From Pseudarthrobacter sulfonivorans (GTDB lineage: Bacteria; Actinomycetota; Actinomycetes; Actinomycetales; Micrococcaceae): a stretch of DNA of 64,000 nucleotides. Below, in pieces: positions 9,140 through 18,530 of the stretch (position 1 is the stretch's first letter; each line of letters begins with the position of its first letter). Location: positions 2,604,001-2,668,000 of the forward strand of contig NZ_CP013747.1 of assembly GCF_001484605.1 (NCBI RefSeq), read 5' to 3'. The notes under the pieces are model-generated. The model was given only the letters and a program-made list of their open reading frames with translations. It did not search any database and had not been told where the DNA came from. Both the position numbers and the translations under genes were made by a program.

Positions 9140-9583
9140 ATGGTATTTGCAGAGCACGAGGTGCTTATCCGGTGCGACGCAATGACCGTGTACGCGTTCC
9201 TGGTGGACGGAATGAACCTTCCCCTATGGCGCAAGGGCATCCGCAGCATCGGCTTGATGTCCGGTGCCGCCGGAACCAAGGGCGCTGTGTACCGGCAGAC
9301 AACCACGGGCCGGTCAGGACGGACAATCCCCGCCGACTTTGAAATAACGCAGGCCAGGCCGGGCGCCGAGATCCAGTTCCGTGTGATCTCGGGACCGTCG
9401 CAGCCCACCGGCGGGTACTACCTCAGCACCGAACCGGCCGGCACCCGCGTCAGGTTCGCCCTCGAGTACCAGCCCAAAGGCCTCCTGGGCCTGATGAACA
9501 CCGGCATCCAGCGCACCATCAGGGCCGAAGTGTCCCAGCTCGCACGGCTCAAAGATGTCCTGGAAGTGCGGACGGCCGCCTAA
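9140..9583 (+). CDS. SRPBCC-family (START-like) protein
   Basis: 147 aa. The sequence runs FAEHEVLIRCDAMTVYAFLVDGMNLPLWRKGI at the N-terminus and ends with a helix FALEYQPKGLLGLM...IRAEVSQLARLKDVLE. This is the polyketide-cyclase/dehydrase (SRPBCC) ligand-binding fold, N-terminal strand-helix then long C-terminal helix over the cavity. Length is typical. The ATG follows AAGGA. It is convergent with the CAP-domain gene, only three bases apart. Ligand unknown. Confidence 0.85.
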   Translation: MVFAEHEVLIRCDAMTVYAFLVDGMNLPLWRKGIRSIGLMSGAAGTKGAVYRQTTTGRSGRTIPADFEITQARPGAEIQFRVISGPSQPTGGYYLSTEPAGTRVRFALEYQPKGLLGLMNTGIQRTIRAEVSQLARLKDVLEVRTAA

Positions 9584-9586
9584 GGG

Positions 9587-11308
9587 CTACTGCGCCAGCC
9601 GCTGGCCCGCCCAGCTGCCGGTAATGTTCGACGGCGACGCAAGGCTTCCGCTGCTCAGGTCCCAGTACTGCACCACATCGTTGGCCCGGCGGAGTGCCAC
9701 TCCCGTGGAATTCAGGGCCGTGACATCACGGAGTGGACGGATCCCGGTGACGTCTTGCCAGCCGGTGGTGACGGTGAGCCGGGCTTCGACGCGTGGCGCC
9801 GGAGTGCCGGCTCCGCGGTAAAGCTGCACGGCGCCGTCGGACTTAATCGCCAGGAGATCCTGGAAACCGTCGGCGTCATAATCCACCATGCTCAACTTCC
9901 TGGCCGCTACGCCGCTGGCCATGAGGGTGCGCGAGGACATGTCGGCCAGGCCCACGTTCGGGTAGAGGTAGAGGTTGGTGCCCTCCAGGGCGACCACCTG
10001 GGGGAGCCGGTTGTTGGCGCACCAGCCGCCGACGGCCAGCGTCAACGGCGCCCAGCCGGACTGGCCGAGGGTGACCGAAGCGCCGAAGCCGCCGCCGGCG
10101 AACCCCGGATGGAGCGTCAGCCGGCCGTCGTTCCACTGGGTCAGCAGGTCATAGGCGCCGTCGCGGTCCCAGTCCGTGGTGAACACTTCCTTGGCCGTTC
10201 CGAAACCGGAGTCGATGACCTTGGCAGCACCAAAGGTCCTGTTCCCTGTGGAGGGACGGTTGATGAGCTGGCCGGCCGCGTTGATGGTCACCAGATCGGC
10301 GGCACTGTTGATCGCCGCGCTGCTCAAATCCAGGGTGGGCGGCATGTGTTTGACGGCCGGGTCGCACATGGTCGGCGGCGGAGGGGGGAAGGCGCCTCCG
10401 CCGGCGGAGCTGCCCCCGGGCGACGTGACGGTGCCGGCGGGCAGGGTGGTGTAGCCGAAGAAGTTCACCACACCCCAGATGGTGAACAGATTGTTCGTGT
10501 AGGAGATCCCGGCGCCCATGACGTTGAAGCGCGGGTCTAGCAGCATGGCGTTGTGGCCCTCGGAGTTTTTCCACCACTCCACCAACTGCGCCGCGTTGCG
10601 GTCCGTGCGGATGGCAATGACCTCACCGCCGCTGCTCGGATTCATGGCGCGGGGGTCGGTCCAGAAGCTGGCACGGTGCTCAATGACATCCCGGGACGCG
10701 ATGCTGTTGGACCATTCCTGCGCCATGCCGGCCACCGTGGGGTGGTACTTGACCGGGGCCAGGCCCTTGGACACCCGGTAGTTGTTGATTTCGTTGAAAA
10801 CCGTGAGGATGGCGGCCGTGTTGCTGTCCGGCACCAGGGCCTCGGTGCCAAGGGATTCGGTAGTGAGGGATTCCGTTGCGGGGGCCGGCGGGGCTGGAGC
10901 GGCAGTTTTGTTGTGGGCCAGTTCGGATTCGGGGGCCCAGAGGGGTGGCAGGGAGGGCGGCTCGGGCGCAATTGGTTCGGACGTGGTGGTCTCGGGCGCA
11001 GCCACCGTCGCCGCCGGCGGCGCTGCTGCGGTCCCTGACGTGCCTTCTCCGGCGGGTGACGCCGGTGTGATCACCGGTTCCACGGCTGGGGCGAGCGGGG
11101 AACCGGTGCCGGTCTCAACGTCGGGTGCGCCGCCGTCGTCCGCTGTTCCCGACGGTCCCAACGTGACCGTGCGCGGTCCAAAGGCACCTGCCTGGACGGA
11201 CGGCGCATTCTCCCGCGGGCCGGAATGCAAGCCGGCGGCCGGGGACAGGAGGGCGAGCGCGCACAACATGGCCACAGCGGCGGGCGCCGCGAATTTTTTC
11301 AAAACCAA
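9587..11308 (-). CDS. Secreted CAP (SCP/PR-1-like) protein with C-terminal FG-GAP/VCBS-type repeats
   Basis: About 573 aa from the TTG at 11308. That start gives a textbook signal peptide (LKKFAAPAAVAMLCALALLSPAAG); another TTG at 11302 is equally possible, and the frame stays open to a TTG at 11398. A Pro/Ala/Thr-rich linker of about 110 residues follows. Next is a CAP domain (VFNEINNYRVSKGLAPVKYH, the His of VIEHRASF, GEVIAIR, SEGHNAMLLDPRFNVMGAG). The C-terminal half has VCBS/FG-GAP-like beta repeats (DWDRDGAYDLLTQ, VDYDADGFQDLLAI). Likely an extracellular or wall-associated protein. CAP proteins bind lipids or act on the envelope; the repeats suggest a propeller. Confidence 0.87.
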   Translation of the reverse strand: MVLKKFAAPAAVAMLCALALLSPAAGLHSGPRENAPSVQAGAFGPRTVTLGPSGTADDGGAPDVETGTGSPLAPAVEPVITPASPAGEGTSGTAAAPPAATVAAPETTTSEPIAPEPPSLPPLWAPESELAHNKTAAPAPPAPATESLTTESLGTEALVPDSNTAAILTVFNEINNYRVSKGLAPVKYHPTVAGMAQEWSNSIASRDVIEHRASFWTDPRAMNPSSGGEVIAIRTDRNAAQLVEWWKNSEGHNAMLLDPRFNVMGAGISYTNNLFTIWGVVNFFGYTTLPAGTVTSPGGSSAGGGAFPPPPPTMCDPAVKHMPPTLDLSSAAINSAADLVTINAAGQLINRPSTGNRTFGAAKVIDSGFGTAKEVFTTDWDRDGAYDLLTQWNDGRLTLHPGFAGGGFGASVTLGQSGWAPLTLAVGGWCANNRLPQVVALEGTNLYLYPNVGLADMSSRTLMASGVAARKLSMVDYDADGFQDLLAIKSDGAVQLYRGAGTPAPRVEARLTVTTGWQDVTGIRPLRDVTALNSTGVALRRANDVVQYWDLSSGSLASPSNITGSWAGQRLAQ

Positions 11309-11440
11309 CCCCAGATCAGTTTCAGTTGTACCAACCGGGAGACCCTCCGGCGGCTGACATGCTGAGGCAACATTAGCCCCACTAGGCGACAGCAACAACG
11401 AAAAACTGTGGGCTGTGGATAATGCGGTATTTTGGGAGGC

Positions 11441-12016
11441 GTGCTGATCTCTGACCGCGATATTCGTGCCGAACTAGACTCCCAACGGATTGTCCTCGAA
11501 CCTTACGATCCCGTGATGGTCCAGCCGTCGTCGGTGGACGTGCGGATCGACCGGTTCTTCCGACTTTTCGACAACCATAAGTACGCGCACATCGACCCCG
11601 CCGAAGAGCAGCCCGAGCTGACGCGGCTTGTGGAGGTGGAGAGCGGTGAGCCGTTCATCCTGCACCCCGGCGAGTTTGTCCTGGGTTCCACCTACGAGGC
11701 CGTCACGTTGCCCGACGACATTGCTGCGCGGTTGGAAGGCAAGTCGTCCCTGGGCCGGCTGGGCCTGCTGACGCACTCCACGGCCGGGTTCATTGATCCG
11801 GGGTTTTCCGGCCACGTCACGCTGGAGCTGTCCAACATGGCCACGCTGCCCATCAAGCTCTGGCCCGGCATGAAGATCGGCCAGCTGTGCTTCTTCCGGC
11901 TGACCTCTGCTGCTGAGTTCCCGTACGGTTCCGGCGAATACGGCAACCGCTACCAGGGCCAGCGCGGGCCGACAGCCAGCCGCAGCCACCTGAACTTCCA
12001 CCGCACCGAGGTCTGA
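11441..12016 (+). CDS. dcd: dCTP deaminase (probably bifunctional dCTP deaminase/dUTPase)
   Basis: 191 aa from the GTG at 11441, the usual family length, beginning [13 protein letters not shown] like mycobacterial Dcd. It contains [11 protein letters not shown], the catalytic-region [30 protein letters not shown] and the C-terminal [11 protein letters not shown]. Mycobacterial relatives make dUMP directly from dCTP; this one resembles them, so bifunctionality is inferred. GGGAGG lies only one base before the GTG, too close to be a normal ribosome site. A TTG at 11432 would add three residues. It feeds thymidylate synthesis. Confidence 0.93.
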   Translation: MLISDRDIRAELDSQRIVLEPYDPVMVQPSSVDVRIDRFFRLFDNHKYAHIDPAEEQPELTRLVEVESGEPFILHPGEFVLGSTYEAVTLPDDIAARLEGKSSLGRLGLLTHSTAGFIDPGFSGHVTLELSNMATLPIKLWPGMKIGQLCFFRLTSAAEFPYGSGEYGNRYQGQRGPTASRSHLNFHRTEV

Positions 12017-12076
12017 GCCTTTTCCTTCGAGGGGTGCAGGTTCGGCTCGTGTCTGCGTGCAGGTTCGGCGGGTGGC

Positions 12077-13258
12077 CTACGCCTTCGCGGCCAACCGGAC
12101 AGGCCCGCCGAACGCCTTGAGCACTGGTTCCACATAGCGCGCGGCCAGCGGCCCGAGGACGGCCATGATCAGCACGTAGGCGGTTGCCAGGGCGGCGAGG
12201 TCGTCCGGGACCACGCCAGACGCCACGGCCAGGCCGGCGATCACAATGGAGAACTCGCCGCGGGCAATCAGGGCGGCGCCTGCACGGAAGCGGCCCGGGC
12301 GTGCAATTCCGGCCCGCTTGGCAGCCCAAATGCCCGTGAGCATCTTGGTAGTGGCAGTGATGGCCGCGAGGATCAGAGCCCAGCCGAGTACCGGCGGGAT
12401 GGTGGACGGGTCTGTGTTGAGCCCGAATGCCACAAAGAAGATGGCCGCAAAGAGATCCCGCAGCGGTTCCAGGATCCGGGTGGCGCTGTGGGCGGTAGCT
12501 CCCGAGATCGCTATACCCAACATAAACGCGCCCACTGCGGCCGAAACCTGCAGGGCTGACGCGATGCCGGCCACCAGCAGTGCGGCGCCGAGCAGGTTGA
12601 GCAGGAAGACTTCGGAATTTTCGCTGTGCACCGCTTTTGATACACGGTGGCCGTGCCGCAGCGCCACCATTAACACGACGGTGACCACCGCCAGCGAGAT
12701 TGCTACCGTGGTGAGCCCGCCCAGGAAGCTCACGCCCGCGAGGGTGGCGGTGAGGATGGGCAGGTACACTGCCATGGCCAGATCCTCGAACACCAGGATG
12801 GACAGCACCACGGGGGTCTCGCGGTTACCGATCCGGCCCAGGTCCGTGATGACCTTGGCGGCGATCCCTGAGGACGAGATATACGTGACGCCGCCCATAA
12901 CCATGGCGCCTACCGCTCCCCAGCCGAGCAGGAGCGCCAGCGCCGCGCCGGGGATGAAATTCAGCACCAGGTCAAGAACACCGGCCTGCCAGGACCTGCG
13001 CAGACCGGTGAAAAGCTCGGCAGCCGTATATTCCAAACCGAGCATAAGCAGCAGCAGGATCACACCGATTTCGCCGGAGAGATGTGCGAATTCGTGCATA
13101 CCTTCGAGCTTGACCACGCCACCTGCGCCGAAAGCGAGTCCGCCAACGAGGTAGAGCGGGATGGGTGACATTCCGATCCGTCCGGCCAGCCTGGCCAGGA
13201 GGCCAAGGCAGAACACAACGGCCCCCAGTTCAATGAGGGTCAGGGCCAGCGGGTCCAT
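12077..13258 (-). CDS. khtU: CPA2-family K+/H+ (Na+/H+) antiporter, KhtU-type
   Basis: 393 aa with about 12 transmembrane segments. GVILLLLMLGLEYT, ISSSGIAAKVITDLG, the VVLSILVFEDLAMA segment and GAALIARGEFSIVIAGLA are conserved monovalent cation:proton antiporter-2 motifs. There is no C-terminal RCK domain; regulation is supplied by the separate TrkA-C protein encoded just upstream with a 5-base gap. Such a pair is the KhtTU type, which expels K+ at alkaline pH or in detoxification. Converges with dcd, 60 bases apart. Confidence 0.86.
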   Translation of the reverse strand: MDPLALTLIELGAVVFCLGLLARLAGRIGMSPIPLYLVGGLAFGAGGVVKLEGMHEFAHLSGEIGVILLLLMLGLEYTAAELFTGLRRSWQAGVLDLVLNFIPGAALALLLGWGAVGAMVMGGVTYISSSGIAAKVITDLGRIGNRETPVVLSILVFEDLAMAVYLPILTATLAGVSFLGGLTTVAISLAVVTVVLMVALRHGHRVSKAVHSENSEVFLLNLLGAALLVAGIASALQVSAAVGAFMLGIAISGATAHSATRILEPLRDLFAAIFFVAFGLNTDPSTIPPVLGWALILAAITATTKMLTGIWAAKRAGIARPGRFRAGAALIARGEFSIVIAGLAVASGVVPDDLAALATAYVLIMAVLGPLAARYVEPVLKAFGGPVRLAAKA

Positions 13259-13263
13259 GACGC

Positions 13264-13746
13264 TCAGCCGTTGCGCAGGATATCGGCCGCCGAATCGAGG
13301 CCTTCTTGCGTTCCAACTGCAACGAGGAGGTCACCGGAGTGAAGTACGACGTCGGGTCCCGGCGACGGGAGCACTTCGCCTTCACGCATGATCGCCACGA
13401 TCGAGACTCCGCACCGGGTGCGGATGCAGGCCTTCCCCATGGGCTGGTTCTGGAACGGGGATTCCGGCGCGATGGAGAACTGCCGGGTCACGATGCCCGG
13501 GATCTCCCGGTGCTCTTCAGTCAGCTTCATGGCAAGGTGCTGCCCGCCCAGGAGGTTACCCAGGGTGGCGGCCTCATCGCCGGTCAGGGGAATCGACGCC
13601 TGGCAGGTGTCGGGATCGTCCCAAGTGGAAACGATGAGTTCCATCGTGCCCTCGCGCAGCTCCACGACGCCGATGCGGCGGCCGGAAGTCGTCATGAAGT
13701 CCTTCCGCCGGCCCATGCCGGGGAGGTCAGTCTCGTCCACGTTCAT
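13264..13746 (-). CDS. khtT: KhtT-type regulatory subunit with TrkA-C (RCK_C) domain
   Basis: 160 aa, soluble. The N-terminal half carries VVELREGTMELIVSTW and LTGDEAATLGNLLGG. The C-terminal half is a TrkA-C fold: CGVSIVAIMREGEVLPSPGPDVVLHSGDLLVAVGT. In Bacillus, KhtT binds c-di-AMP or senses pH and gates KhtU. The gene is first in the two-gene operon, five bases ahead of khtU. Ligand specificity here is inferred from family only. Confidence 0.85.
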   Translation of the reverse strand: MNVDETDLPGMGRRKDFMTTSGRRIGVVELREGTMELIVSTWDDPDTCQASIPLTGDEAATLGNLLGGQHLAMKLTEEHREIPGIVTRQFSIAPESPFQNQPMGKACIRTRCGVSIVAIMREGEVLPSPGPDVVLHSGDLLVAVGTQEGLDSAADILRNG

Positions 13747-13797
13747 ACCACCAGCCTAGTCTTTGCAGGCCGGTTTCGGGCGGGGGTGCGCACGGCG

Positions 13798-13871
13798 GCG
13801 CGAGCGGATCCTTGCGGCCCTGGGCGCACACACACGCTTCAAGGGTGTGGGGCTTAAGTGTCCGTTCGCGC
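13798..13871. terminator. Long imperfect inverted repeat between MFS gene and khtT (element A)
   Basis: The left arm beginning GCGCGAGCGGATCCTT (13798 on) faces the right arm ending AAGTGTCCGTTCGCGC (to 13871). The arms pair along about 24 bases with mismatches. The right arm ends exactly in the stop codon of the MFS gene, so on the minus strand this hairpin would follow that gene directly. It shares terminal GCGCGA(A/G)CGG with elements at 30078, 30895 and 33430. Confidence 0.6.
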
Positions 13872-15274
13872 TAGGAGGCTGGAACGACGGCGATGGCGGT
13901 CTTGTCCGGCGACTTCACCGGGAGCAGGACCAGCAGGCCGGCGAGCAGCACCACCATGATGCCCAGGATTCCCCAGCGCTGTGCCTCGCCGGGCGCAACC
14001 AGGGGCGTGGCCAGCGTGATGCACAGGGTGAACAGCGCCGGGGCCAGGAAACTGACGGCACGGCCGGTGGTGGCGTAGAGGCCGAACAGTTCGCCGGACT
14101 CGCCGTGGGGTGCCAGCCGGGCCAGGTAAGCCCGCGACGAGGACTGGGCGGGCCCCACAAACAGGCACAGGAACAGCCCGAAGACCCAGAAGGTGGTGCT
14201 GCCGGCCCACGGCGTGCCAAAGAAGATGTAGTTTTCGTTGCCGAGGACCAGGATCATGGTCCCGGCGACCAGCAGCCCCACGAGGGAACCCATGATCACG
14301 GCCTTGGGCCCCACACGATCGTCCAGGAACCCGCCGATGATGGCGCCCACGGCCGCCACCACATTGCCGAAGATGGCAAAGAAGATGACCTCGGACAATT
14401 CGAAGCCAAACGTGCCGGCCGCGATGATCCCGCCGAACGTGAACACGGCCGCGAGGCCGTCCCGGAACACTGCGCTGGCCAGGAGGAAGTAAATGGTGTG
14501 CGGGCTGGTGGCGTAGATGGCCTTGATCCGGCGGATCAGCAGGCGGTAGGAGGCCAGGAAACCCAGCGGTTGGGCCCGCTCCGGCCGCGGCAGCTCCGGG
14601 ACGGCGAACAGCACCGGCAGGGCAAAGATGAAGAACCACAGGGCGGAGAACACGGCCACCAGCCGGATGTTCAGGCTGTCCTCGGTGGAGGCGCCTAACC
14701 AGTCGAAGCTCGGCTGCACAAACAGCTGCAGCACAATCAGCAGGGCCACAATGCCGCCCAGGTAGCCCATGCCCCAGCCGAACCCGCTGACCTTGCCGAT
14801 GTTCTTCGGCGTGGAGATCTGGGCCAGCATGGCGTTGTAGTTGACGCCGGCGAACTCAAAGAACACATTCCCCAGCGCGATCAGGGAAACGCCCAGGAGC
14901 AGGAACTCCGGCCGTGGGAACACAAAGAAGCACAGGCCCGTCAGGACGGCGACGGCGGCCGTGTTGACCCCCAGCCACAGTTTGCGGCGCCCGCCGTTGT
15001 CCGAGCGCTGCCCGGTCACCGGAGCGAGCAGCGCGATGGCGATCCCCGCAATGGCCAGTGCACCGCCAAGAACGGCCGACGCCTGGTCCTCGCCGCCGAA
15101 GGCATTGGACGTGAGGTAGACGGTGAACACGAAGGTGGTCATTACCGCGTTGAAGGCCGCAGATCCCCAGTCCCAGGCGGCCCAGGCGAGGACCCGGCCC
15201 TTGCCGGTGGCCTGGGTTCCGGACGCGAGTTCCGATGACGGCTGCATGGCCTCAGGAGCGCTGGCGGTGTTCAT
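13871..15274 (-). CDS. MFS transporter, UMF1/Atg22-like
   Basis: 467 aa from the ATG at 15274 (MNTASAPEAMQPSSE); the frame is open 18 codons further but that extension looks non-coding. About 12 TM segments. WAAWDWGSAAFNAVMTTFVFTVYL in TM1, QRSDNGGRRKLWLG in the 2-3 loop, and the LGNVFFEFAGVNYNAMLAQIS segment match the UMF1 family of major facilitators (vacuole-effluxer Atg22-like in databases). Substrate unknown. Divergent from the Mrp operon, 193 bases apart. Confidence 0.85.
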   Translation of the reverse strand: MNTASAPEAMQPSSELASGTQATGKGRVLAWAAWDWGSAAFNAVMTTFVFTVYLTSNAFGGEDQASAVLGGALAIAGIAIALLAPVTGQRSDNGGRRKLWLGVNTAAVAVLTGLCFFVFPRPEFLLLGVSLIALGNVFFEFAGVNYNAMLAQISTPKNIGKVSGFGWGMGYLGGIVALLIVLQLFVQPSFDWLGASTEDSLNIRLVAVFSALWFFIFALPVLFAVPELPRPERAQPLGFLASYRLLIRRIKAIYATSPHTIYFLLASAVFRDGLAAVFTFGGIIAAGTFGFELSEVIFFAIFGNVVAAVGAIIGGFLDDRVGPKAVIMGSLVGLLVAGTMILVLGNENYIFFGTPWAGSTTFWVFGLFLCLFVGPAQSSSRAYLARLAPHGESGELFGLYATTGRAVSFLAPALFTLCITLATPLVAPGEAQRWGILGIMVVLLAGLLVLLPVKSPDKTAIAVVPAS

Positions 15275-15467
15275 AGGCTGAATCGTATCCGCCCCTGGCG
15301 AACATCGCGGTGATGATACGCCGGACACCCGGGAAATTCCAGGGACCCGCGATCTGGGGCGGGAAAAGTGTCAGTGGTGCCTTGATAAACTGTGGCCACC
15401 GAACCTGACGAATGACCGCCTGCCCTAACTTTTTGACAATCGAATCCCTGACGTTGCGGAGATACCA

Positions 15468-18400
15468 GTGATCACAGTTCTTGCCGTGCATTTTGCGGTT
15501 GCTGCCGTGGCGCCGTTTCTCTTCAGGGCGTGGGGTCGCAACGCGTTCTATGCGCTGGCGGCTGTGCCCTCTGCTTCCTTTGTCTGGCTGTTGTTCCAGC
15601 ACGGCGCCGTGTACTCGGACGCCGGCGCGGTCTCGGAGGTCTTCCCGTGGATTCCCGGGCTGGATCTTGAATTCGCCTTCCGGCTCGATCCCCTTGCCTG
15701 GGTGATGTCGCTCCTTATCCTGGGCGTCGGCGCCTTGGTGCTCGTCTATTGCGCCCGGTACTTTAGCCTCAAGGACCAGGATCTCGGCGGCTTCGGCGCC
15801 CAGTTCCTCGCCTTCGCGGGAGTGATGTTCGGCCTGGTGATCGCTGACGATCTTCTTCTGATGTTCATCTTCTGGGAACTCACCACCATCCTGTCCTACC
15901 TGCTGATCGGCTTCGCCCGCACCAGGCTGGCGGCCCGGCGTTCGGCGCTGCAGGCCCTGATGGTCACCACCGCGGGCGGGCTGGCCATGCTGGTGGGCCT
16001 GGTCATGCTTGGCCACAGCGCCGGCACGTACCGGATTTCGGCGATCCTGGCGCAGGCTCCCACCCTGATAAGCGGACCGACCGGCGCAATCGTTGCCGCC
16101 GCTGTCGTACTTATCCTGGCGGGCGCCATCAGCAAGTCCGCGCTGGTTCCCTTCCACTTCTGGCTTCCGGGAGCCATGGCGGCCCCCACGCCGGTGAGCG
16201 CCTACCTCCACGCCGCGGCTATGGTGAAGGCCGGGATATACCTGGTGGCACGGCTTGCCCCGGGATTTTCCGACACCGCCTACTGGCAGTCCATTGTGCT
16301 GGGCCTGGGCCTGGCCACCATGCTGGTTGGCGGCTACCGGGCGCTCCGGCAGACCGACATCAAACTCATCCTGGCCTACGGCACCGTCAGTCAGCTGGGT
16401 TTCCTGACCATGGTGGTGGGGCTGGGCACGCCGGACGCGGCCCTCGCCGGCCTCGCGATGCTCCTCGCCCACGGACTGTTCAAGGCCACCCTGTTCCTGG
16501 TGGTGGGCATCATCGACCACCAGGCCGGGACCCGCGATGTGCGCCAGCTGTCGGGCGTGTTCCGGCAGTCCCGCGCGCTCGGAATAGTGGCCGGCATCGG
16601 TGCCGCCTCGATGGCCGGCGTCCCGCTGCTCGCCGGATTTGTGGCCAAGGAATCAGTCCTGGAAGCCTTTGTCCACCACGCTGCCGACGGGGAGGCCTGG
16701 AGCATGGTGGTGCTCGTGGGCATCGTCCTCGGGTCCATTCTCACGTTCGCCTACAGCGCACGCTTTATGTGGGGAGCGTTCGCGGTGAAGCCCGGGATTG
16801 AGCGGACAACGTTCAAGGCGGTCAAGCCTTCCTTCCTGGCGGCCCCGGCCGTCCTCAGCGTCCTCAGCATCGTCTACGGCCTCTGGCCGGCGCCGGTGGA
16901 CGCCTGGGTCCAGCCCTACGCCGCGCTGTTCGCCTCCACCGCGTCCGACGCCGGCACACCGGCCGAGCAGGCCGGCCACCTTGCGCTGTGGCACGGTTTC
17001 ACCCCCGCCCTGGGATTGACGGCCCTTACGTTCGCCCTGGGCCTGGCGATGTACTTCGGACGGAACCTGGTGGCCCGTGCGCAGTCCCGCGTCCCGGGCT
17101 GGATCGACGGCGACCGCATGTACCAGCTCACCATCGGCGCCCTGGACGACACCGCGGTCTGGATCACCGGCCGCACGCAGCGTGGTTCCCTGTACTTCTA
17201 CCTCGCCGTGATCCTCACGATGGCGTTCGCGCTGCCGCTGACCGCCATGGTGCTGGCGGGCAAGCCGCTGCCGGACAACCTGTACTTCGTCGATCCCTAC
17301 TCGCCGCTGCAGCCCGTGGTCGGGGCGGGAATTGTCATCGGCGCGCTGGCCGCGGTCAAGGCCAACAAACGGTTCCTCGCCGTGCTGATGGTGTCCGTCA
17401 CCGGATACGGGATCGCCCTGATGTTCGCGCTCCAGGGCGCACCGGACCTGGCCCTCACGCAGATGCTTGTGGAAACCATCATCCTGGTGGCCTTTGTCCT
17501 GGCCATGCGCAGCCTGCCCGCGGAACTCCGTGACCGCACCGGCGGCAAGTACCGGGTGATCCGCGTGATCATCGGGGCGGCGTTCGGCGTCACCATGGTC
17601 TTCGCCGCCATCCACGCCATGGGCGCCCGGGTGGCCGTCCCCGTGTCCCTGGAATTCCCGCGCCTTGCCTATGAAGGCGGCGGCGGGCTGAACATCGTCA
17701 ACGTGACCCTGGTGGACATCCGCGCCTGGGACACTTTCGGTGAAATATCCGTCCTTGCCCTGGCCGCCACAGGAGTTGCCAGCCTCATCTTCGTCCGCGG
17801 CCGCGGCGACCGGACCAGGGTCTCTGAAACTATTGCCGAGGGCAGCGTCGGCCGCCAGGTCGCAGTGGATCCCGGGTCGCGGGAAGCCGCGGCCCTGGCG
17901 ATCAGCCGCAAATTCGCCGCCTCCGCCCGGGATGCCTGGATCGTGGCGGGGCGCACGCTGGCACCGGAACGGCGTTCCATCATCTTTGAAGTGGTCACGC
18001 GGCTGATCTTCCACTCCCTGATCATCTTCTCGCTTTACCTCCTCCTGGCCGGCCACAACCTGCCCGGCGGCGGCTTCGCCGGCGGCCTGACTGCCGGGCT
18101 TGCCCTGGCCATCCGCTACCTGGCCGGCGGCCGGTTCGAACTGCGTGAGGCCACGCCCGTCGGCGCCGGAACGCTGCTGGGGATCGGGCTCGCCACTGCG
18201 GCGGCGTCCGGTGTGGTGCCGCTGCTGCTGGGCGGTCAGGTATTCCAGACCGCCATCATCGAACTCTGGCTTCCGGTGTTCGGGGACATCAAGTTCGTTA
18301 CGTCCACCATCTTCGACATCGGCGTCTACATTGTGGTGATCGGCCTGGTGCTGGACGTGCTGCGCAGCCTGGGCTCCGAGATCGACGAACACTTTGAAGA

Positions 18401-18530
18401 GCAGAGAACTGCGCCCGCCGAGGAAGCGCCAAGCGACGACGCTCCTGCCGCTGCCGAGGTGCAGGCGCATGTGCACGCCAGGGAGCCCGCGGGCGTCCCC
18501 GCCGAAACCACCGCGAGGGGCCGAGGATGA
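15468..18530 (+). CDS. mrpA: Na+/H+ antiporter subunit A fused to subunit B (MrpAB)
   Basis: 1020 aa. Residues 1 to about 780 are MrpA: a NuoL-like proton channel (IFWELTTILSYLLIGF, KSALVPFHFWLPGAMAAPTPVSAYLHAAAMVKAG) followed by the MrpA C-terminal membrane block. From about residue 840, TRLIFHSLIIFSLYLLLAGHNLPGGGFAGG through LVLDVLRSLGSEIDEH is a complete MrpB domain, so A and B are one polypeptide, and no separate mrpB follows. A charged 45-residue tail ends the protein. The GTG start has GGAG eight bases upstream. First gene of a six-gene operon whose consecutive genes all overlap. Confidence 0.95.
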   Translation: MITVLAVHFAVAAVAPFLFRAWGRNAFYALAAVPSASFVWLLFQHGAVYSDAGAVSEVFPWIPGLDLEFAFRLDPLAWVMSLLILGVGALVLVYCARYFSLKDQDLGGFGAQFLAFAGVMFGLVIADDLLLMFIFWELTTILSYLLIGFARTRLAARRSALQALMVTTAGGLAMLVGLVMLGHSAGTYRISAILAQAPTLISGPTGAIVAAAVVLILAGAISKSALVPFHFWLPGAMAAPTPVSAYLHAAAMVKAGIYLVARLAPGFSDTAYWQSIVLGLGLATMLVGGYRALRQTDIKLILAYGTVSQLGFLTMVVGLGTPDAALAGLAMLLAHGLFKATLFLVVGIIDHQAGTRDVRQLSGVFRQSRALGIVAGIGAASMAGVPLLAGFVAKESVLEAFVHHAADGEAWSMVVLVGIVLGSILTFAYSARFMWGAFAVKPGIERTTFKAVKPSFLAAPAVLSVLSIVYGLWPAPVDAWVQPYAALFASTASDAGTPAEQAGHLALWHGFTPALGLTALTFALGLAMYFGRNLVARAQSRVPGWIDGDRMYQLTIGALDDTAVWITGRTQRGSLYFYLAVILTMAFALPLTAMVLAGKPLPDNLYFVDPYSPLQPVVGAGIVIGALAAVKANKRFLAVLMVSVTGYGIALMFALQGAPDLALTQMLVETIILVAFVLAMRSLPAELRDRTGGKYRVIRVIIGAAFGVTMVFAAIHAMGARVAVPVSLEFPRLAYEGGGGLNIVNVTLVDIRAWDTFGEISVLALAATGVASLIFVRGRGDRTRVSETIAEGSVGRQVAVDPGSREAAALAISRKFAASARDAWIVAGRTLAPERRSIIFEVVTRLIFHSLIIFSLYLLLAGHNLPGGGFAGGLTAGLALAIRYLAGGRFELREATPVGAGTLLGIGLATAAASGVVPLLLGGQVFQTAIIELWLPVFGDIKFVTSTIFDIGVYIVVIGLVLDVLRSLGSEIDEHFEEQRTAPAEEAPSDDAPAAAEVQAHVHAREPAGVPAETTARGRG

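Noticed and set aside
12034..12069. Two copies of GTGCAGGTTCGGC 23 bases apart between dcd and khtU
   Set aside because: Only two copies in a 60-base convergent gap, no dyad or gene start nearby; no supportable function.
16653..18476. 607-codon antisense frame within mrpAB
   Set aside because: His/Gly/Asp/Arg-rich composition typical of the complement of membrane-protein codons; no ribosome site or motif.
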